DNA of 64,000 bases, taken from assembly GCA_023614405.1 (NCBI GenBank), contig CM042684.1:532998682-533062681 (forward strand). The letters run 5' to 3'. Below the pieces are notes generated by a model. That model made no database searches. It was given only the letters and a program-made list of their open reading frames with translations, and was not told where the DNA came from. Both the position numbers and the translations under genes were made by a program. The stretch's first letter is position 1. Each line of letters starts with the position of its first letter. This document shows positions 1 to 10,879 of this stretch, piece after piece. Source of the DNA: Avena insularis. Lineage: Eukaryota > Streptophyta > Magnoliopsida > Poales > Poaceae.

Positions 1-507
1 CTCCCCTCCCGGGAAGGAATTCCCCCGATAGAAATCTGTCTGCCGGAGAGATCTTTCTCTCTCGGTGTTTTTTGCCCCGTAGAGGTGGCATAATCTTTCT
101 GTGGTCGCTCCCCGGGTCTTAGGGTTTCGGGAGGATAATATACGCCAGAGGGGAGTGCCAGGGGTGGACCAGGGCGGCCACACCACCTGGTGGCGCGGCC
201 TGGGCTGGCCCACGCCAAGGGGTGGTGTGGCCCCCCTGTGGCCCATCTCCAGCCCTCCTTCTGGCTTCCTTCGTCTTCTAGAAAAATAGGATTTCCGTAT
301 ATTTTCCTGGATTTTCTGATCTTCACGAATTTTGCCTCCAAACAACACCTTTTCCATTAGAATCCTGACTGCAGCAGTCCATGCTCCAAAAGTCACCAAC
401 CATGCAAAAACAGATGAAATAACATAAGTATCACCTCTCAATATGAAATATATCAATGAATAACAGTGAATTATGACATAGAATAGTGATGCAAAATGGA
501 CGTATCA
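1..507 (-). mobile_element. Athila-A family LTR, partial (cut by window start)
   Basis: This segment matches the inner-to-terminal part of the LTRs at 1925-3429 and 25248-26750 and ends in the same CGTATCA at 501-507. It contains the family's inverted repeat GGCCACACCACC/GGTGGTGTGGCC (176-187, 221-232), a TATA-like stretch near 135-144 and the telo-box-like TTAGGGTTTC at 119-128, all reading on the minus strand. The sequence switches to CACTA subterminal repeat at 508. It is either the 5' LTR of a minus-strand element lying left of the window or a solo LTR; the window does not decide this. Confidence 0.85.
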
Positions 508-1124
508 CCGGGCCGTAACATGGCCCAGGACAAGAGACCTCGAGCCGGGCCACTGCACTTTACGGGGACAATTAGTCCTGGCCCGTATCACGGCCTGGGA
601 CTAAAAGGTCCCCCTATATAATACAGCTTCATCCATGTCCTATCCATGGCCATTTTCCCTCCCAAGCAACCGAGTTCATGCCCTTTTTTCTCAAGATTTG
701 GTTGCAACCCCTAAATCCAAGGTTTTAAAAGGTTAGGAACTTCATCCTTTCATCTCTTATTGTTACTTTAGCTCAATGTGATAGAAGTATAGATGGATTT
801 GCATGCTCTAGAAGTAGAGGATTTTTAGATGTGTAATTTTAGGCAAATTTTGATTAGGCACAAAGTTACAGAAAATTGAAATGTGTAATTTTAGAGTTTC
901 AGAGCTCAAAATGGAATGAGGATTTCACTGCTAGAACAATAATTAAAAACTCCACATTTTTCATGGTAATTGTTTTCTCCAATTGAAAACTTGGTGCATG
1001 TAAATTTTTCAAAATTCAAATTTAATGCTCTAGAAGCTCACATTATAACTTGTATTAAATTGATCATTAATCTCTATTCATGATGTTGTGTAATGATTTT
1101 TGATATACTTTTACAATAATGCAG
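508..1124 (+). promoter_or_regulatory. CACTA subterminal repeats, TATA box and 5' leader of TNP2
   Basis: Inverted GGCCC/GGGCC-rich repeats with a GGGACTA core occupy about 508-608. A TATA box (CTATATAAT) at 613-621 follows directly. The stretch 640-1124 is AT-rich with no ORF and ends in a good splice acceptor (ATGCAG at 1119-1124) immediately before the transposase ATG, so it probably holds a 5' UTR intron. The order repeats, TATA, leader, transposase is the usual CACTA 5' organisation. Confidence 0.6.
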
Positions 1125-1924
1125 ATGGTCCGGGAATGGATGTACGGTACTGACCGATGCTTTGGCGAGTTTATTAATGGCCTGCATGAATTCATCCGTG
1201 TGGCTGATGCGAACAAGCGGAATGGTTTTGTATTCTATCCATGTAGTGGATGTAGGAATTAGAAGGATTACTCTGACTCAAAAATCCTCCACAGCCACCT
1301 GTTAAAGTCTGGTTTCATGCCTAGTTATAATTATTGGACCAAGCACGGAGAGAGAGGGATTATAATGAAAGACAATGAAGAAGAGGAGGATGATGACAAC
1401 TATCATGGTTTTCCTGAGTACGGTGATACTTCCATGGGGGAAGCTGAATGGGAGGCTGAAGAAGAGGCACATGATGATGAGCCCACTGATGATCTTGGTC
1501 AGACCATTGTCGATGCACAAAGAGACTTCGAAACTGAAAAAGAGAGGGAGAAGTTCAATCACATGTTAGAGGATCACAAAAAGTTGTTGTACCCAAAATG
1601 TGAAAATGGTCTACAAAAGCTGGGTAGCACACTGGAATTGCTGCGATGGAAGGCAGGGTGTGGTATACCTGACTCCTCATTTGAAAAGTTGTTGAAAATG
1701 ATGAAGATATGCTTCCAAAGGATAACGTATTGCTCGCCAGTACGTACGAAGCAAAGAAGGTTGTCTGCCCTCTAGGTTTAGAGGTTTAGAAGATACATGC
1801 ATGCCCTAATGACTGCATCCTCTACCGCGGTGAGGAGTAGGAGAATTTGTATGCATGCCCGGTATGCACTTCATTGCGGTATAAGATCAGACGAGATGAC
1901 CCTGGTAATGTTGAGGGCGAGCCC
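1125..1924 (+). pseudogene. CACTA TNP2 transposase, N-terminal part
   Basis: Reading from ATG 1125 gives a transposase-associated domain start (MVREWMYGTDR; then FYPCSGC), as found at the N terminus of plant TNP2 proteins, followed by a long acidic linker rich in E and D (about 1365-1530). An in-frame TAG at 1258-1260 breaks it, a frameshift follows near 1695, and another TAG lies near 1788. After the frameshift the Cys-rich block with CPNDCILYRG and ACPVC is readable up to 1924. The gene stops at the 5-bp target duplication of Athila-A and resumes at 26756; removing one TSD copy restores the phase exactly. It would have encoded the catalytic transposase; it is clearly non-functional. Confidence 0.85.
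1920..1924. repeat. Target site duplication of Athila-A, left copy (AGCCC)
   Basis: AGCCC here is repeated at 26751-26755 directly after the right LTR. Five-base duplications are normal for Ty3/gypsy integration. Confidence 0.9.
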
Positions 1925-3429
1925 TGATGACCCACAAGTATAGGGGGTGTATTGCAGTATTTTTGATAAGTAAGAGTGTCGAACCCAACGAGGAGCAGAA
2001 GGTGCTGGCTAGTGGTATGCATCAGGAATTCTCCGCAAATACTTAGCAAACGTATTTTTAGGGTTTTTTGATAAAGCAAGTAAACAAAGTATGAGTAAAT
2101 AAAAGACAGTAGGAATAAATGCAGAAAGTGGCCCAATCCTTTATGCAGCAAAGGACAAGCCGGTTGTATTACTTAAGATGATCAAATGTTCTCGAGGACA
2201 CATGGGAAGACTGTCAAGTGCTTTCGCTTCATATAGTTGATTAATATTCTTTAGCTTGCTAAGTGTTGTGTGGGTGAACCTGTGCTAATGTATCGACCTT
2301 CCTAGGACTAATACATACTTGTGATTATACCACTTGCAAACATCCGTAAGTACAAGAAAGTAATTAAGGTAGAAACCTAACCATAGTTTTAAACTCTAAG
2401 ACCCTTACGTCCCTTGTGCAATGGTTTCATAACGGGGGTTCAGGTTTCTGTCACTTCGGAAACCCCTACGATTAGTAGCCAAATACACAATGCATTCCCC
2501 TAGGCCCATATAGGTGAAGTGTCATGTAGTCGACGTTCGCATGACACCACTAGAAGAAGTGCACCACAGCTTAAATATCAAACTATTGAATCTTCCTCAA
2601 CACAATTCCACTACTAACAACATGACTTCTCCCATGTCCTCAAGAACAAAACGAACTACTCACAAGACATCATATGGATCATGATCAGAGATGGAATAAT
2701 GATGTATAACAATCTGAACATAAACAATAATTCAACGGTTCACTCAATAGCATCAAATACAAAGAGTAATTAACACCAGGAAAGTTTCCCCTAAGAACTA
2801 TGCAAGATTCAACCCAATTGTTACAGCAATATGGAGGTGGTGATGAGGGTGCTGATGGTGATGATGGTGGTGATGATGATGATGATCCCGATGAAGTCCA
2901 ACTTGATGGTGGTGTTGATGGCGACGATCTCCCCTCTCCGGGAAGGAATTCCCCAGAATCATCTCACGGAGATCTTTCTCTCTCGGTGTTTTCTGCCCCG
3001 TAGAGGTGCCGGAATCTTTCTGTGGTCGCTCTCCGAGTCTTAGGGTTTCGGGAGGAATATATACGCCAGAGGGGAGAGCCAAAGGTGGGCCAGGGCGGCC
3101 ACACCACCTGGTGGTGCGACCTAGGGTGGCCAGTGCCAGGGGGTGGTGTGGGCCCCGTGTGGCCCATCTCCACTCCCTCTTATGGCTTCCTTAGTCTTCT
3201 GGAAAAATAGGATTTTCCGTATATTTTCCCGGATTTTCTGATCTTCACGAATTTTGCCTCCAAACAACACCTTTTCCATCAGAATCCTGATTGCAACTGT
3301 CCATGATCCAAAAGTCATCAACCATGCAAAAACAGATGAAATAACATAAGCATCATCTCTTAATATGAAATATATTAATGAATAAAAGTGAATTATGATA
3401 TAGAATACTGATGCAAAATGGACGTATCA
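1925..3429 (-). repeat. Athila-A 3' LTR (left)
   Basis: The LTR starts TGATGACCC and ends GACGTATCA on the plus strand and is nearly identical to 25248-26750. In element orientation it has the inverted repeat (3097-3108 with 3142-3154), a TATA-like ATATATT (3056-3065) and GAAACCCTAAG (about 3039-3049). A GAT/GGT-rich microsatellite at 2830-2890 accounts for the apparent poly-His/poly-Asp open frames here; I do not regard those as genes. Confidence 0.9.
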
Positions 3430-5417
3430 ACTCCCCCAAGCTTAGACTTCGCTTGTCCCCAAGCGAAACTAAGCTCAATAAACATGGCCTTAGGTTTATG
3501 GAGTGAAGAGTCGATAAAAGAATACGAACAAGAAGCATCACATTCATCAATACATAGATCATAATAGAAGACAACTCACTATTATATAACTTACTTGCAA
3601 TAAGTAAAGGAAACACAATAAAGATACATGAAGTAAATCATAATTGGTAATGGCAAACTTAGCTCTTTGGTCGAAGAATAGTTGATAATTTGCTGGAGTT
3701 CACAAATAACTGATTTTCAATGATAGATTTCAAAGTAGTAATCACCAAGATAAGAGCAATGTGCAAAACAAGGAACATAAGAAACATGATTGAATAAATC
3801 ACCATAGGAATGAATGAAGCACAACAACTCAAAATACTTGCTGCGACATAAGGGAATAGGTTTACTGACTCAACAAAAAGGTAAAAGAAAGTCCCTTCGC
3901 AGAGGTAAGCAGGGATTGCAAGTTTCATAAAGAGCGCCCAAAAATTATGATACTTATTAGCTTTCAGCTCTCATTGCCCCTATCATAGGCATCTTTAGGT
4001 GATTAAGGTTAAAGTGATCAAATATGAGGATATGCATTAACAGGTTGTAAATTGAGAATCTCATGTCCCTTGAATACGAGGGCCGCTCCTCATGCTACTC
4101 AAGTTTAGTCACTGGTAAGTTCTTGTCATCGTAAGCACATGTGTATCATAGAGAACCGCCAACGGGGTACCCCTTGCCCGATGATACGGAAGAATCCCCA
4201 TATCAAAATGACAAGCCAAGCAGACAACAAGTATCTCAACAATGTTCTTATTTACCATGGGAATATGGTGCTTTTTTCTCTCTTTCCTCTTTTCATAATA
4301 TCTCTTTTTTCTCTTTTTCTCAATATCGGACTCTTTTTTTATAAGAAGAATGCTTCATAGATACTCGTTATGGTTACGCTGCAGGTTTCCACCATGTCAG
4401 CATGGATTAGACTAGCGGCCCAGGCGTTTCTCTAGCACATATACATAACTCCATGGACTTACAAGCTCCCCTTTCATTTCACACTGACGACATCCATAGA
4501 CAAAAGAACATGATATCAACTAGGTACAAAGTACTAGTGCAATGTTGAAAGCGTTCCCCATGACAGCATGGTTCTGCTAATTCACAACTCACAAAGCGCA
4601 AGCATATACGCAACATAGATGGGCACAATGGTTCAATTTTATTAGATGCAAGAAAGTAAAGTGTGCCATCAAGTTCGTGAGAGATTTAAGCACTTTTTCA
4701 CATAACAAGTTTAACTTGGAAGGTAGATAAAAACAAGAATTTACTTGGAATAGCAATAATGCTAATCGGTAGGTATGGTGGACACAAATGGCATGGGTTT
4801 GGTTTTAAGGGGGTGGATGCACGAGAAGAATTCCCTCTCAGTACAGGTTTTTGGCTAGCAAGGCTGTGTAGCAAGTATAAGAGTTGAAGGAAACAAACAA
4901 ACATACAAGTGATAAAAACAAACATGCAATCTTCCTTGGAAACACAAAAGATCTTAACCAGAGAATACTAGACTTATGAGCAAATCAAGAAAGAAAGATG
5001 ATGAAATTATATTTCTTTAGAGTACTTCTATCTTTTCATCCAACTCTCAGAAATAGTGTTGCTACTGACCGAGCTAGGTTTGCCAAAACCAACTAAATTA
5101 ACTCAATTATCCCAAAGTGATACCAATAGTAACAACAAGATCAATCATATAACCACGAATTGAAAACTAATATAAGCTATGCAAAAGAGTAAATGATAGA
5201 ACTTCTCATTAATATTCCATAACGACAACTCATACCAAGGGATACATATCTAACAAGAGAGGGGACACTTCCATAATGCAAACTATCCTACATGATAACT
5301 TCTCTATTCATGATATGACTCTACTAAAAAGGTAAAAAGATAGAAGATAGTGATGTGATACCGCGGCACTCCCCCAAGCTTGGAACAAACCAAGGGGATG
5401 CCAAACCTGATGACGAA
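3430..5417 (-). other. Athila-A polypurine tract and 3' non-coding region
   Basis: The sequence next to the LTR, CTCCCCCAAGCTT (3431-3443), is the polypurine tract in reverse complement. The rest has no credible ORF on either strand. Around 4060-4380 it is similar, in opposite orientation, to 32080-32360 of Athila-B, and further similar stretches (for example 4440-4830 against 31680-32000) show that the two elements share this 3' region. Confidence 0.7.
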
Positions 5418-5971
5418 TTACTCCTTCGGTGGTGGTGGTATCCTCTCATCATCGTCCGACTTCCAGGGTAAGGGCTTCCCATCAACAAAGGACATCATGG
5501 TCTCCAGCATCCTGAAACTTGCAGCAGCACTTATGCATTTAAACCTAACCTCATACTCACAGTTTTGATTTTGAACATCATAGAGTTGTGCTTGTAGTTT
5601 GTTGGTTGTTTGGCGGAGTGAGAGGACTTCATCCTTGAGCTCAGCAGTCTCTTTTTGGTGCTCGATGATGAGTTCGGAGCAAATCTTATGGATAATATCC
5701 ACTTCGCGTTCCGCCATCTTCTTGTACCTAAAGACTTCTTGCTCCAGTGCTTCCATCCTGTCCTCCAGACTTCCTTCACCTTTAGGGCCTTGAACCTCTT
5801 TTATCCGGACCTCCCCATCTTCAAGCAACACTCCTTGGGATGAATCTTCAACTCTCTCATGTATGGGTTGAAGATATCCTCTAAAGAATCTTCGTTGGAT
5901 GATCCAGAGGAAGACACTGTGGCTCCAAATCTGGGACTCGACCTATCAGAAACAGATCGAAACAAAAACAT
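5418..5971 (-). pseudogene. Athila-A third ORF, coiled-coil protein
   Basis: A minus-strand reading frame can be followed from ATG 5971 through a Ser/Asp-rich N terminus to about 5835, and after one frameshift continues to a stop at 5418. The second part (about 137 residues) has long heptad-like stretches rich in E, K, Q and L (MEALEQEVFRYKKMAE; ELKDEVLSLRQTTNKL), predicting a coiled coil, and ends in a short Pro-rich tail. It occupies the position of the env-like ORF in Athila elements, but I see no signal peptide or membrane helix, so I do not call it an envelope protein. Function unknown. It lies just downstream, in element sense, of the internal promoter-like module at 5985-6150. Confidence 0.55.
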
Positions 5972-5984
5972 GACGAAAACACGA

Positions 5985-6150
5985 TATACGAACCTCGGGA
6001 GATCCGGGGGGTTATATATTACGAAGTTTCACAACAAAAGGAAGGTACTGGGAGAAAACGGGTCAGAGACGGAGTCCGGAGTGGCCACACCACCTGGTGG
6101 CGCGGCCAGGGGTGGGCCCGCGCCACATGGTGGTGTGAGCCACCCTGGCT
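5985..6150 (-). promoter_or_regulatory. Internal copy of the LTR promoter module
   Basis: On the minus strand this segment contains the family's inverted repeat (GGCCACACCACC at 6083-6094, partner 6129-6141), followed 63 nt later by CGTAATATATAACC (TATA at 6011-6020). The Athila-A LTR has the same inverted repeat followed by CGTATATATTCC. Sequence upstream of the hairpin, in element sense, also resembles the LTR. The module ends about 15-40 bases before the ATG of the coiled-coil ORF. Promoter activity is inferred, not shown. Confidence 0.5.
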
Positions 6151-6253
6151 CTATTTTCGTCCCTCTTTTGCTTCGTAGCTTTCCTATTGGCTAAAAACTA
6201 CAAAAATATAGTTGGATAGTGTTTCGCGGAACTTTTCTTACCAGAACTGTTAC

Positions 6254-6732
6254 CTATTTGAAAATGGACTCTGCAGGTCTCTGAATTTGGTCCTTGATAA
6301 ATTTCTCCAGAGTTATCACTTGAAAGGCATCAACATCTTCATTGTAAGAATCTCCCGCAATATAGTGCTTGAGTCGCTGCCCATTCACTACTTGTGTAGT
6401 ATTATCTTTTAAAGAAGAAATTTTTATTCCTCCCAAACGGTACACTTCTTCAATAATGAAGGGTCCTTCCCATTTTGACAGTAGCTTTCCTGTAAAAAAT
6501 CTGAGACGAGACCTATACAATAGAACTTTCTCACCAACATGAAATTCTCTCTTAAGTATTCGCTTGTCATGCCATCTTTTAACTTTTTCTTTAAAGAGCC
6601 TAGCATTTTCATAGGCTTCACTCCTCCATTCATCTAAGTAACTTAAATCAAATAATCATTTCTCACTGCGAGCTTACAATCTCTATTGAGTTCTTTAACT
6701 GCCCAGTAAGCTTTGTGTTCTAATTCTAAAGG
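6254..6732 (-). pseudogene. Athila-A integrase, C-terminal part
   Basis: The minus strand encodes the end of the integrase, including FFTGKLLSKWEGPF (near 6500-6440), typical of the C-terminal domain of Athila/Ty3 integrases, and a stop at 6254. It is separated from the catalytic core (20847-21513) by the Tat-1 insertion. The part 6600-6732 duplicates 20847-20980. An in-frame TGA lies in this duplicated part, present in both copies. Confidence 0.8.
6600..6732. repeat. 133-bp host duplication flanking Tat-1, left copy
   Basis: This stretch of integrase sequence recurs at 20847-20980 on the other side of Tat-1. By eye the copies differ by one single-base indel and one substitution. A normal TSD would be 5 bp; CTAGC at 6600-6604 and 20847-20851 could be the original one. 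Confidence 0.9.
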
Positions 6733-7513
6733 GATACCCCCGGGTAGGGTCACTCCGGGGTATAAAGGCCGAGTTAGCCAAGGTTCGGCAAGCTCAAAGC
6801 AAATGCTGACCGGGTCACCTCAAGGCAGGCCGGATCACGGAGTAACCCGGACCAAGGGGGGGTCGCCTAACATTGTCTCAGCCGACTTAAGAAGTAAGTC
6901 GGAAGTGCTTGTCTAACTTATATGCAGGAACAGGTATAGCCGGATCTACTATGATCCGGGTCCCATTTAGCTTCTGGGAGAAGGAAGGAATCTCACTGGT
7001 CAAAAAAAAGGCCCGGTACGCACTGCATGAGCGAAGCAAGCGAGGGCAGGACCACCGGGTCATGGCCGACAAGGGCGACGACGCCCGTGTCGGCTGACGC
7101 GGGCGCCGCAGAGGCTCATGTAGCTAAAGCATGTGTGACGCGGGGGAAAAGCACCCCAGTCGGGTTACCACTTTGAGAGGAGGCATATTCTTAGGAATAT
7201 GCCTCCACGTATGCCCTAGGCAGAGACCAAGCCCCCTTTATATAAGGGAGGCTAGGGTTTCAGTAGAGGGGGTTGGGTTTTCTTCCATACTGATTTGGCT
7301 AAGGTTCTAGGGGTGAACTGTGGGTGAGAGTAAGAGAGATCCTTCTTCCTCCTCTCGCCAATACAGCTCTAGGAGCACTTGTAATCTTGAAAGGAAAGCA
7401 ATACAATCTTCTGTGTGGAGAATCACTCCACTATCCCTCCCTGGATTCCCCTAGCGTGTATTAGTCCCCACCTTTAGCCTATACATGGCAACTGCCGTGA
7501 CACCACCAACTGA
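6733..7513 (+). repeat. Tat-1 5' LTR
   Basis: Matches 20066-20846. The intact right copy starts TGTTGGGGG; this copy begins inside that run at GATACCCCC, so the terminal TG is lost. The right border is uncertain by a few bases: identity with the right LTR ends at 7508, and a degraded CGACA-like end may reach 7513. Confidence 0.85.
7179..7246 (+). promoter_or_regulatory. Tat-1 LTR promoter: perfect inverted repeat and TATA box
   Basis: GGAGGCATATTC (7179-7190) and its exact reverse complement (7195-7206) are separated by TTAG; the TATA box TTTATATAAG lies at 7237-7246 and CTAGGGTTTC just after it at 7252-7261. The right LTR has the same palindrome (20511-20539, loop one base longer) and CTATATAAGG at 20571-20580, so the arrangement is conserved within the element. 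Confidence 0.65.
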
Positions 7514-7823
7514 CGCTTGCCCACCAGGGGCTAGCGGCGCTAGCAGGTGAAATCCGGACGGAAACCTCATCGACCGGCGGCGCATCGTCTCCGGGCTCGT
7601 TCAGCGCTTTGGAGCGCTGGACTTCGTCAGCGACAACGCTGGCTGCTTCGGCACGCGCCCACTTCCGCGCAACAGCCTCTTCGTCAAGTTGGGTGCGCAC
7701 AAGGTCTACGTTGCTGTGGACGTATCATGCATTCATCCACGGCGCGTTGTCGAGGCAGGGGAACCACCCTATAGCGTGGTTCACGGGGCGCGTAAAACTC
7801 GCTCCCTGGACCGTGCTGAAGTG

Positions 7824-10136
7824 ATGATGACTGCGCCGGGTGCAGGCGCAAGCAAGGATCCAGCACTGGACCCAGAGGTAACACCTAAGGCACTGAGGAA
7901 AGGTAGAGGACCCCCACTAGAGAGGCCTGAGAATGTACTGAGAGAAGCTATGGATAGCTTGGCAAACCCGGTAGCAGCAGTGGTAGATCCGGCTCAGGCA
8001 CAGGCCGAGCTGGAGGAAACTAAGCAAAAGATACTAGAAGGCGCAAAGAAAATAGCCGCGGCTCAGCAGTTGTTGAACATGACGCTGTGTGAGTATGCAA
8101 AGACAAACAAAGTTGACACGGTAAAAGTAAAAGGGAGAAATCTCATGAGTGAGATGAATAGAGAAGGTGATACTAGGATTGAGGAGTCAGAGAACTATTT
8201 GTCCGTTGGGCTGCCGAGGTACAGTACCCCGGCGAAGAACCTCAGAGCAGCGGATGCGGCTGCATCCGAGTTAGAGGGTCTGACGGGTGAGGCCCGTCAA
8301 AGACAACAAGATAGGGTTAACGAGCTAGTTCGGATTGCGAACAGACAGAACAAAGAGCTACTCAGAGCTAACCCGGAGAGAGCTGGAGATTCCAAAATCG
8401 TCCAATCGGCGATGGGTAACCCGCAGAAATCCGCTGGAGCCACATCATCTCCTCATGGCAGTCCAAGGAGAGAAGAGGTAGTAACCTAGGCCATACGGAA
8501 CAAACAGATCGTCCCGTACAACCCGACGCGGGCAGGAAAAGGAAAAGAAGCACAGAAAAATGATGATCGACGAAGTGTGAGCCGAGGTAACCATGACCAA
8601 GGCAATGCCGATCAAGGGAACGCTGCCAACGGCAATGCCGGACAACGAAACTCGGCAAGAGCAGGACAACCGCAGCAGCAGAATATACCAAGGCAAGAGC
8701 AAAGTGCCGGACGAGGTATGAAACAGAGAGGTGCACAACGAGAGCAAAACGGATACAACGACAGTGATTCGGATATGGTGAACGCGGGGTACCCAAGACC
8801 GGACTATCATGTGATAGGGTCAAGATTGGGAAGCAGGGATTTGATGCCGGATGACGCAAGATTGAAACTGGATCGCCTGTATAGGTCGGAACAGATCGAA
8901 TGTCAAGGTCCACCGGGTCCAGCGTGCTTTGGACCCCAAATCATGAAGGAGCCACCGGTACCTAACTTCCAGCTTCCCAGGGGCACGAAGACGTATGACG
9001 GCAGTACCAAGCCGGAGGATTGGCTAATAAACTATGCTACGGCTGTGAAAATTGCCACTGGCAACTTGAGATGGGTTGTACGATATGTACCCGAGATGTT
9101 AGAAGGTCCGGCCAGAGTATGGTTGAACAATTTGCCACCCGGAAGCATCAACTGCTGGGTAGATTTTGAAGAAATGTTTATCAGCAACTTCTCAAGTACA
9201 TATCAGAGGCCGAATAGGCCGCAGACCCTAGCAATGTGCAAGCAAAGACCTAATGAGATTGACCGAGAATTCTTGACCCGGTGGTGTACCGTGAGAAACT
9301 CGTGTGACGGTGTCATAGAGTCACAGGCCATAGCGTGGTTTGCGCAAGGGTGCAGATATGGCAGCGAGCTGTGGATGAAGTTGCAAAGGAAAATGCCAAT
9401 TATGTTGGCAGAGATGATCCGGATTGCCGATTCGTATGCTTTGGGTGATCCGACTCAACCTAGGCTCGCGTCAAACGAGTCAAACAAGGAATACTATCAA
9501 AGGGATGGAGCCGGGTCATCTCGGAGGAATGACTACAGAGGAAAAAGAAGAGATGATAGACCGGATCATCGCTACAGTTCGCAACAAGTTGCGGCTGTGA
9601 ATCAAGATCAACCCGGAGCAGGGAGCAATCAGCACCAGAAAACTGGAGGGCAATGGACTCCAAGAAATGATGGCAAGAAAACATGGACGCCAGAGCAAAA
9701 GAGACAGTGGCAAGAGAAGAAAGACCGTCCGAGGTATACCTATGAGTCGATGTTGGACCAGCCGTGTAAGTTTCACACGCCAAATCTGAATAGCCCGGCG
9801 GGTCACACAACGAGGCAATGTGAGTGGATGCGTAAGATAGAACAAGGTTGGTCGGGGAATGCTCAGGCACCCCGGAATGATCAACCTCGACAGGAGTTAC
9901 CCCAGCAGCAATTGCTCTTCGGAGCAAAACCGCAACAACTAATGCTGCCTCCCCCTCCGCCGAGGTATGACAACAATGAGAGAAGGGATGCAGTGCATCA
10001 AGTGGAAAATCAGCACCAGCCGGACCAGAGGTACCCCGGAAACAAGGGGAGGAATGAGTACAAAGAACATCACCAAAGTTATTGCGTGTTCACCACAGAG
10101 GAAACTGACAGAAAAAGCCTGCAACGTCTGCAGTAA
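7824..10136 (+). pseudogene. Tat-1 gag
   Basis: ATG 7824 opens a frame running to a TAA at 10134-10136, broken by one in-frame TAG at 8487-8489. The N-terminal half has an Ala/Lys/Glu-rich helical region. The central part (about 8960-9470) is a retrotransposon gag domain: W at KPEDWLINYATA, then ARVWLNNLPPGSI, and the FEEMFISNF stretch. The C-terminal third is basic and Gln-rich with Cys and His in CKFHTPN and HTTRQCEW, possibly a diverged nucleic-acid-binding knuckle. The protein would form the particle core. Only one nonsense codon separates it from an open frame. Confidence 0.8.
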
Positions 10137-10879
10137 TGCCGGCAGTGATGAGGTACATGCCTTGGTCGGACCAAGAAATCACCTGGAACATCAAAGATCA
10201 TCCAAAGCTTATGCCGAGTCCAGGTTCGTATGCTCTAGTGCTGGACCCGACGTTCATTGGGTCGAACATCAATGTGAGGTTCTCCAAGGTACTGATTGAC
10301 AATGGCAGTAGCATTAACATCATGTATGCGGATACAATGCGCAAGTTGGGTATCTCAGAGAACATGCTCCAGGCTACAAGGACAACTTTCCATGGTATTG
10401 TGCCAGGCATTTCTTGTGAGCCCATAGGCAAAGTCCGGGTTGACGTGCTATTCGGCACGAGAGATAATTACCGAACTAAGAATCTGGAGTTCGAGGTGGT
10501 GAACTTGGAAAGTGCGTATCACGCATTACTCGGTAGGCCAGCATTGAACAAGTTCATGGCAAGCTGCCACATCAGTTATCTGAAGATAAAGTTGCCTGGG
10601 CCAAATGGAGTAATTACCATTGTAGGAGATTTCCGACGTTCCATTGAGTGTGCCTCAGCAGGGTCTAACTTAGCCGAATCACTTGTGATCATGCAGGAGA
10701 AAAGGAAAATTCAAGAGGTGGCGGCATTAGCTCAGTCCGCGCAGCAGTATATGCCGGCATTGAGTAGCCCGCATGGTAGCGTTTCATTCCAAGCCGCAAA
10801 AGATACCAAGAAGGTTCCAGTTGATGACATGTTCCCGGAGCGCACCGTAACAATTGGTGCCGGGTTAACTGATAAATAG
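10136..10879 (+). pseudogene. Tat-1 protease domain
   Basis: The frame is shifted relative to gag. It encodes a retroviral-type aspartic protease with active site IDNGSS near 10297-10314, followed by SINIMYADTMRKLG and the ALLGRPALN flap-to-C-terminal motif (about 10528-10554). It ends at a TAG (10877-10879) that lies in the same frame as the downstream RT, so protease and RT were one polyprotein. The stop is reachable from CAG by C to T. Confidence 0.8.

Noticed and set aside
2798..3082. Open frames with poly-His (minus) or poly-Asp (plus) at 2800-3080 and 26120-26500
   Set aside because: They are translations of a GAT/GGT microsatellite inside the Athila-A LTRs and differ in length between the two LTR copies.
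5380..5843. Plus-strand ORFs opposite the coiled-coil ORF (5599-5843)
   Set aside because: They are shadows of the minus-strand coiled-coil frame.
8368..8913. Minus-strand ORFs of 120-180 codons across Tat-1 gag (8368-8913, 9460-9927)
   Set aside because: They lie antisense to a recognised gag domain and have no domain or promoter of their own; the real antisense gene is at 14856-19264.
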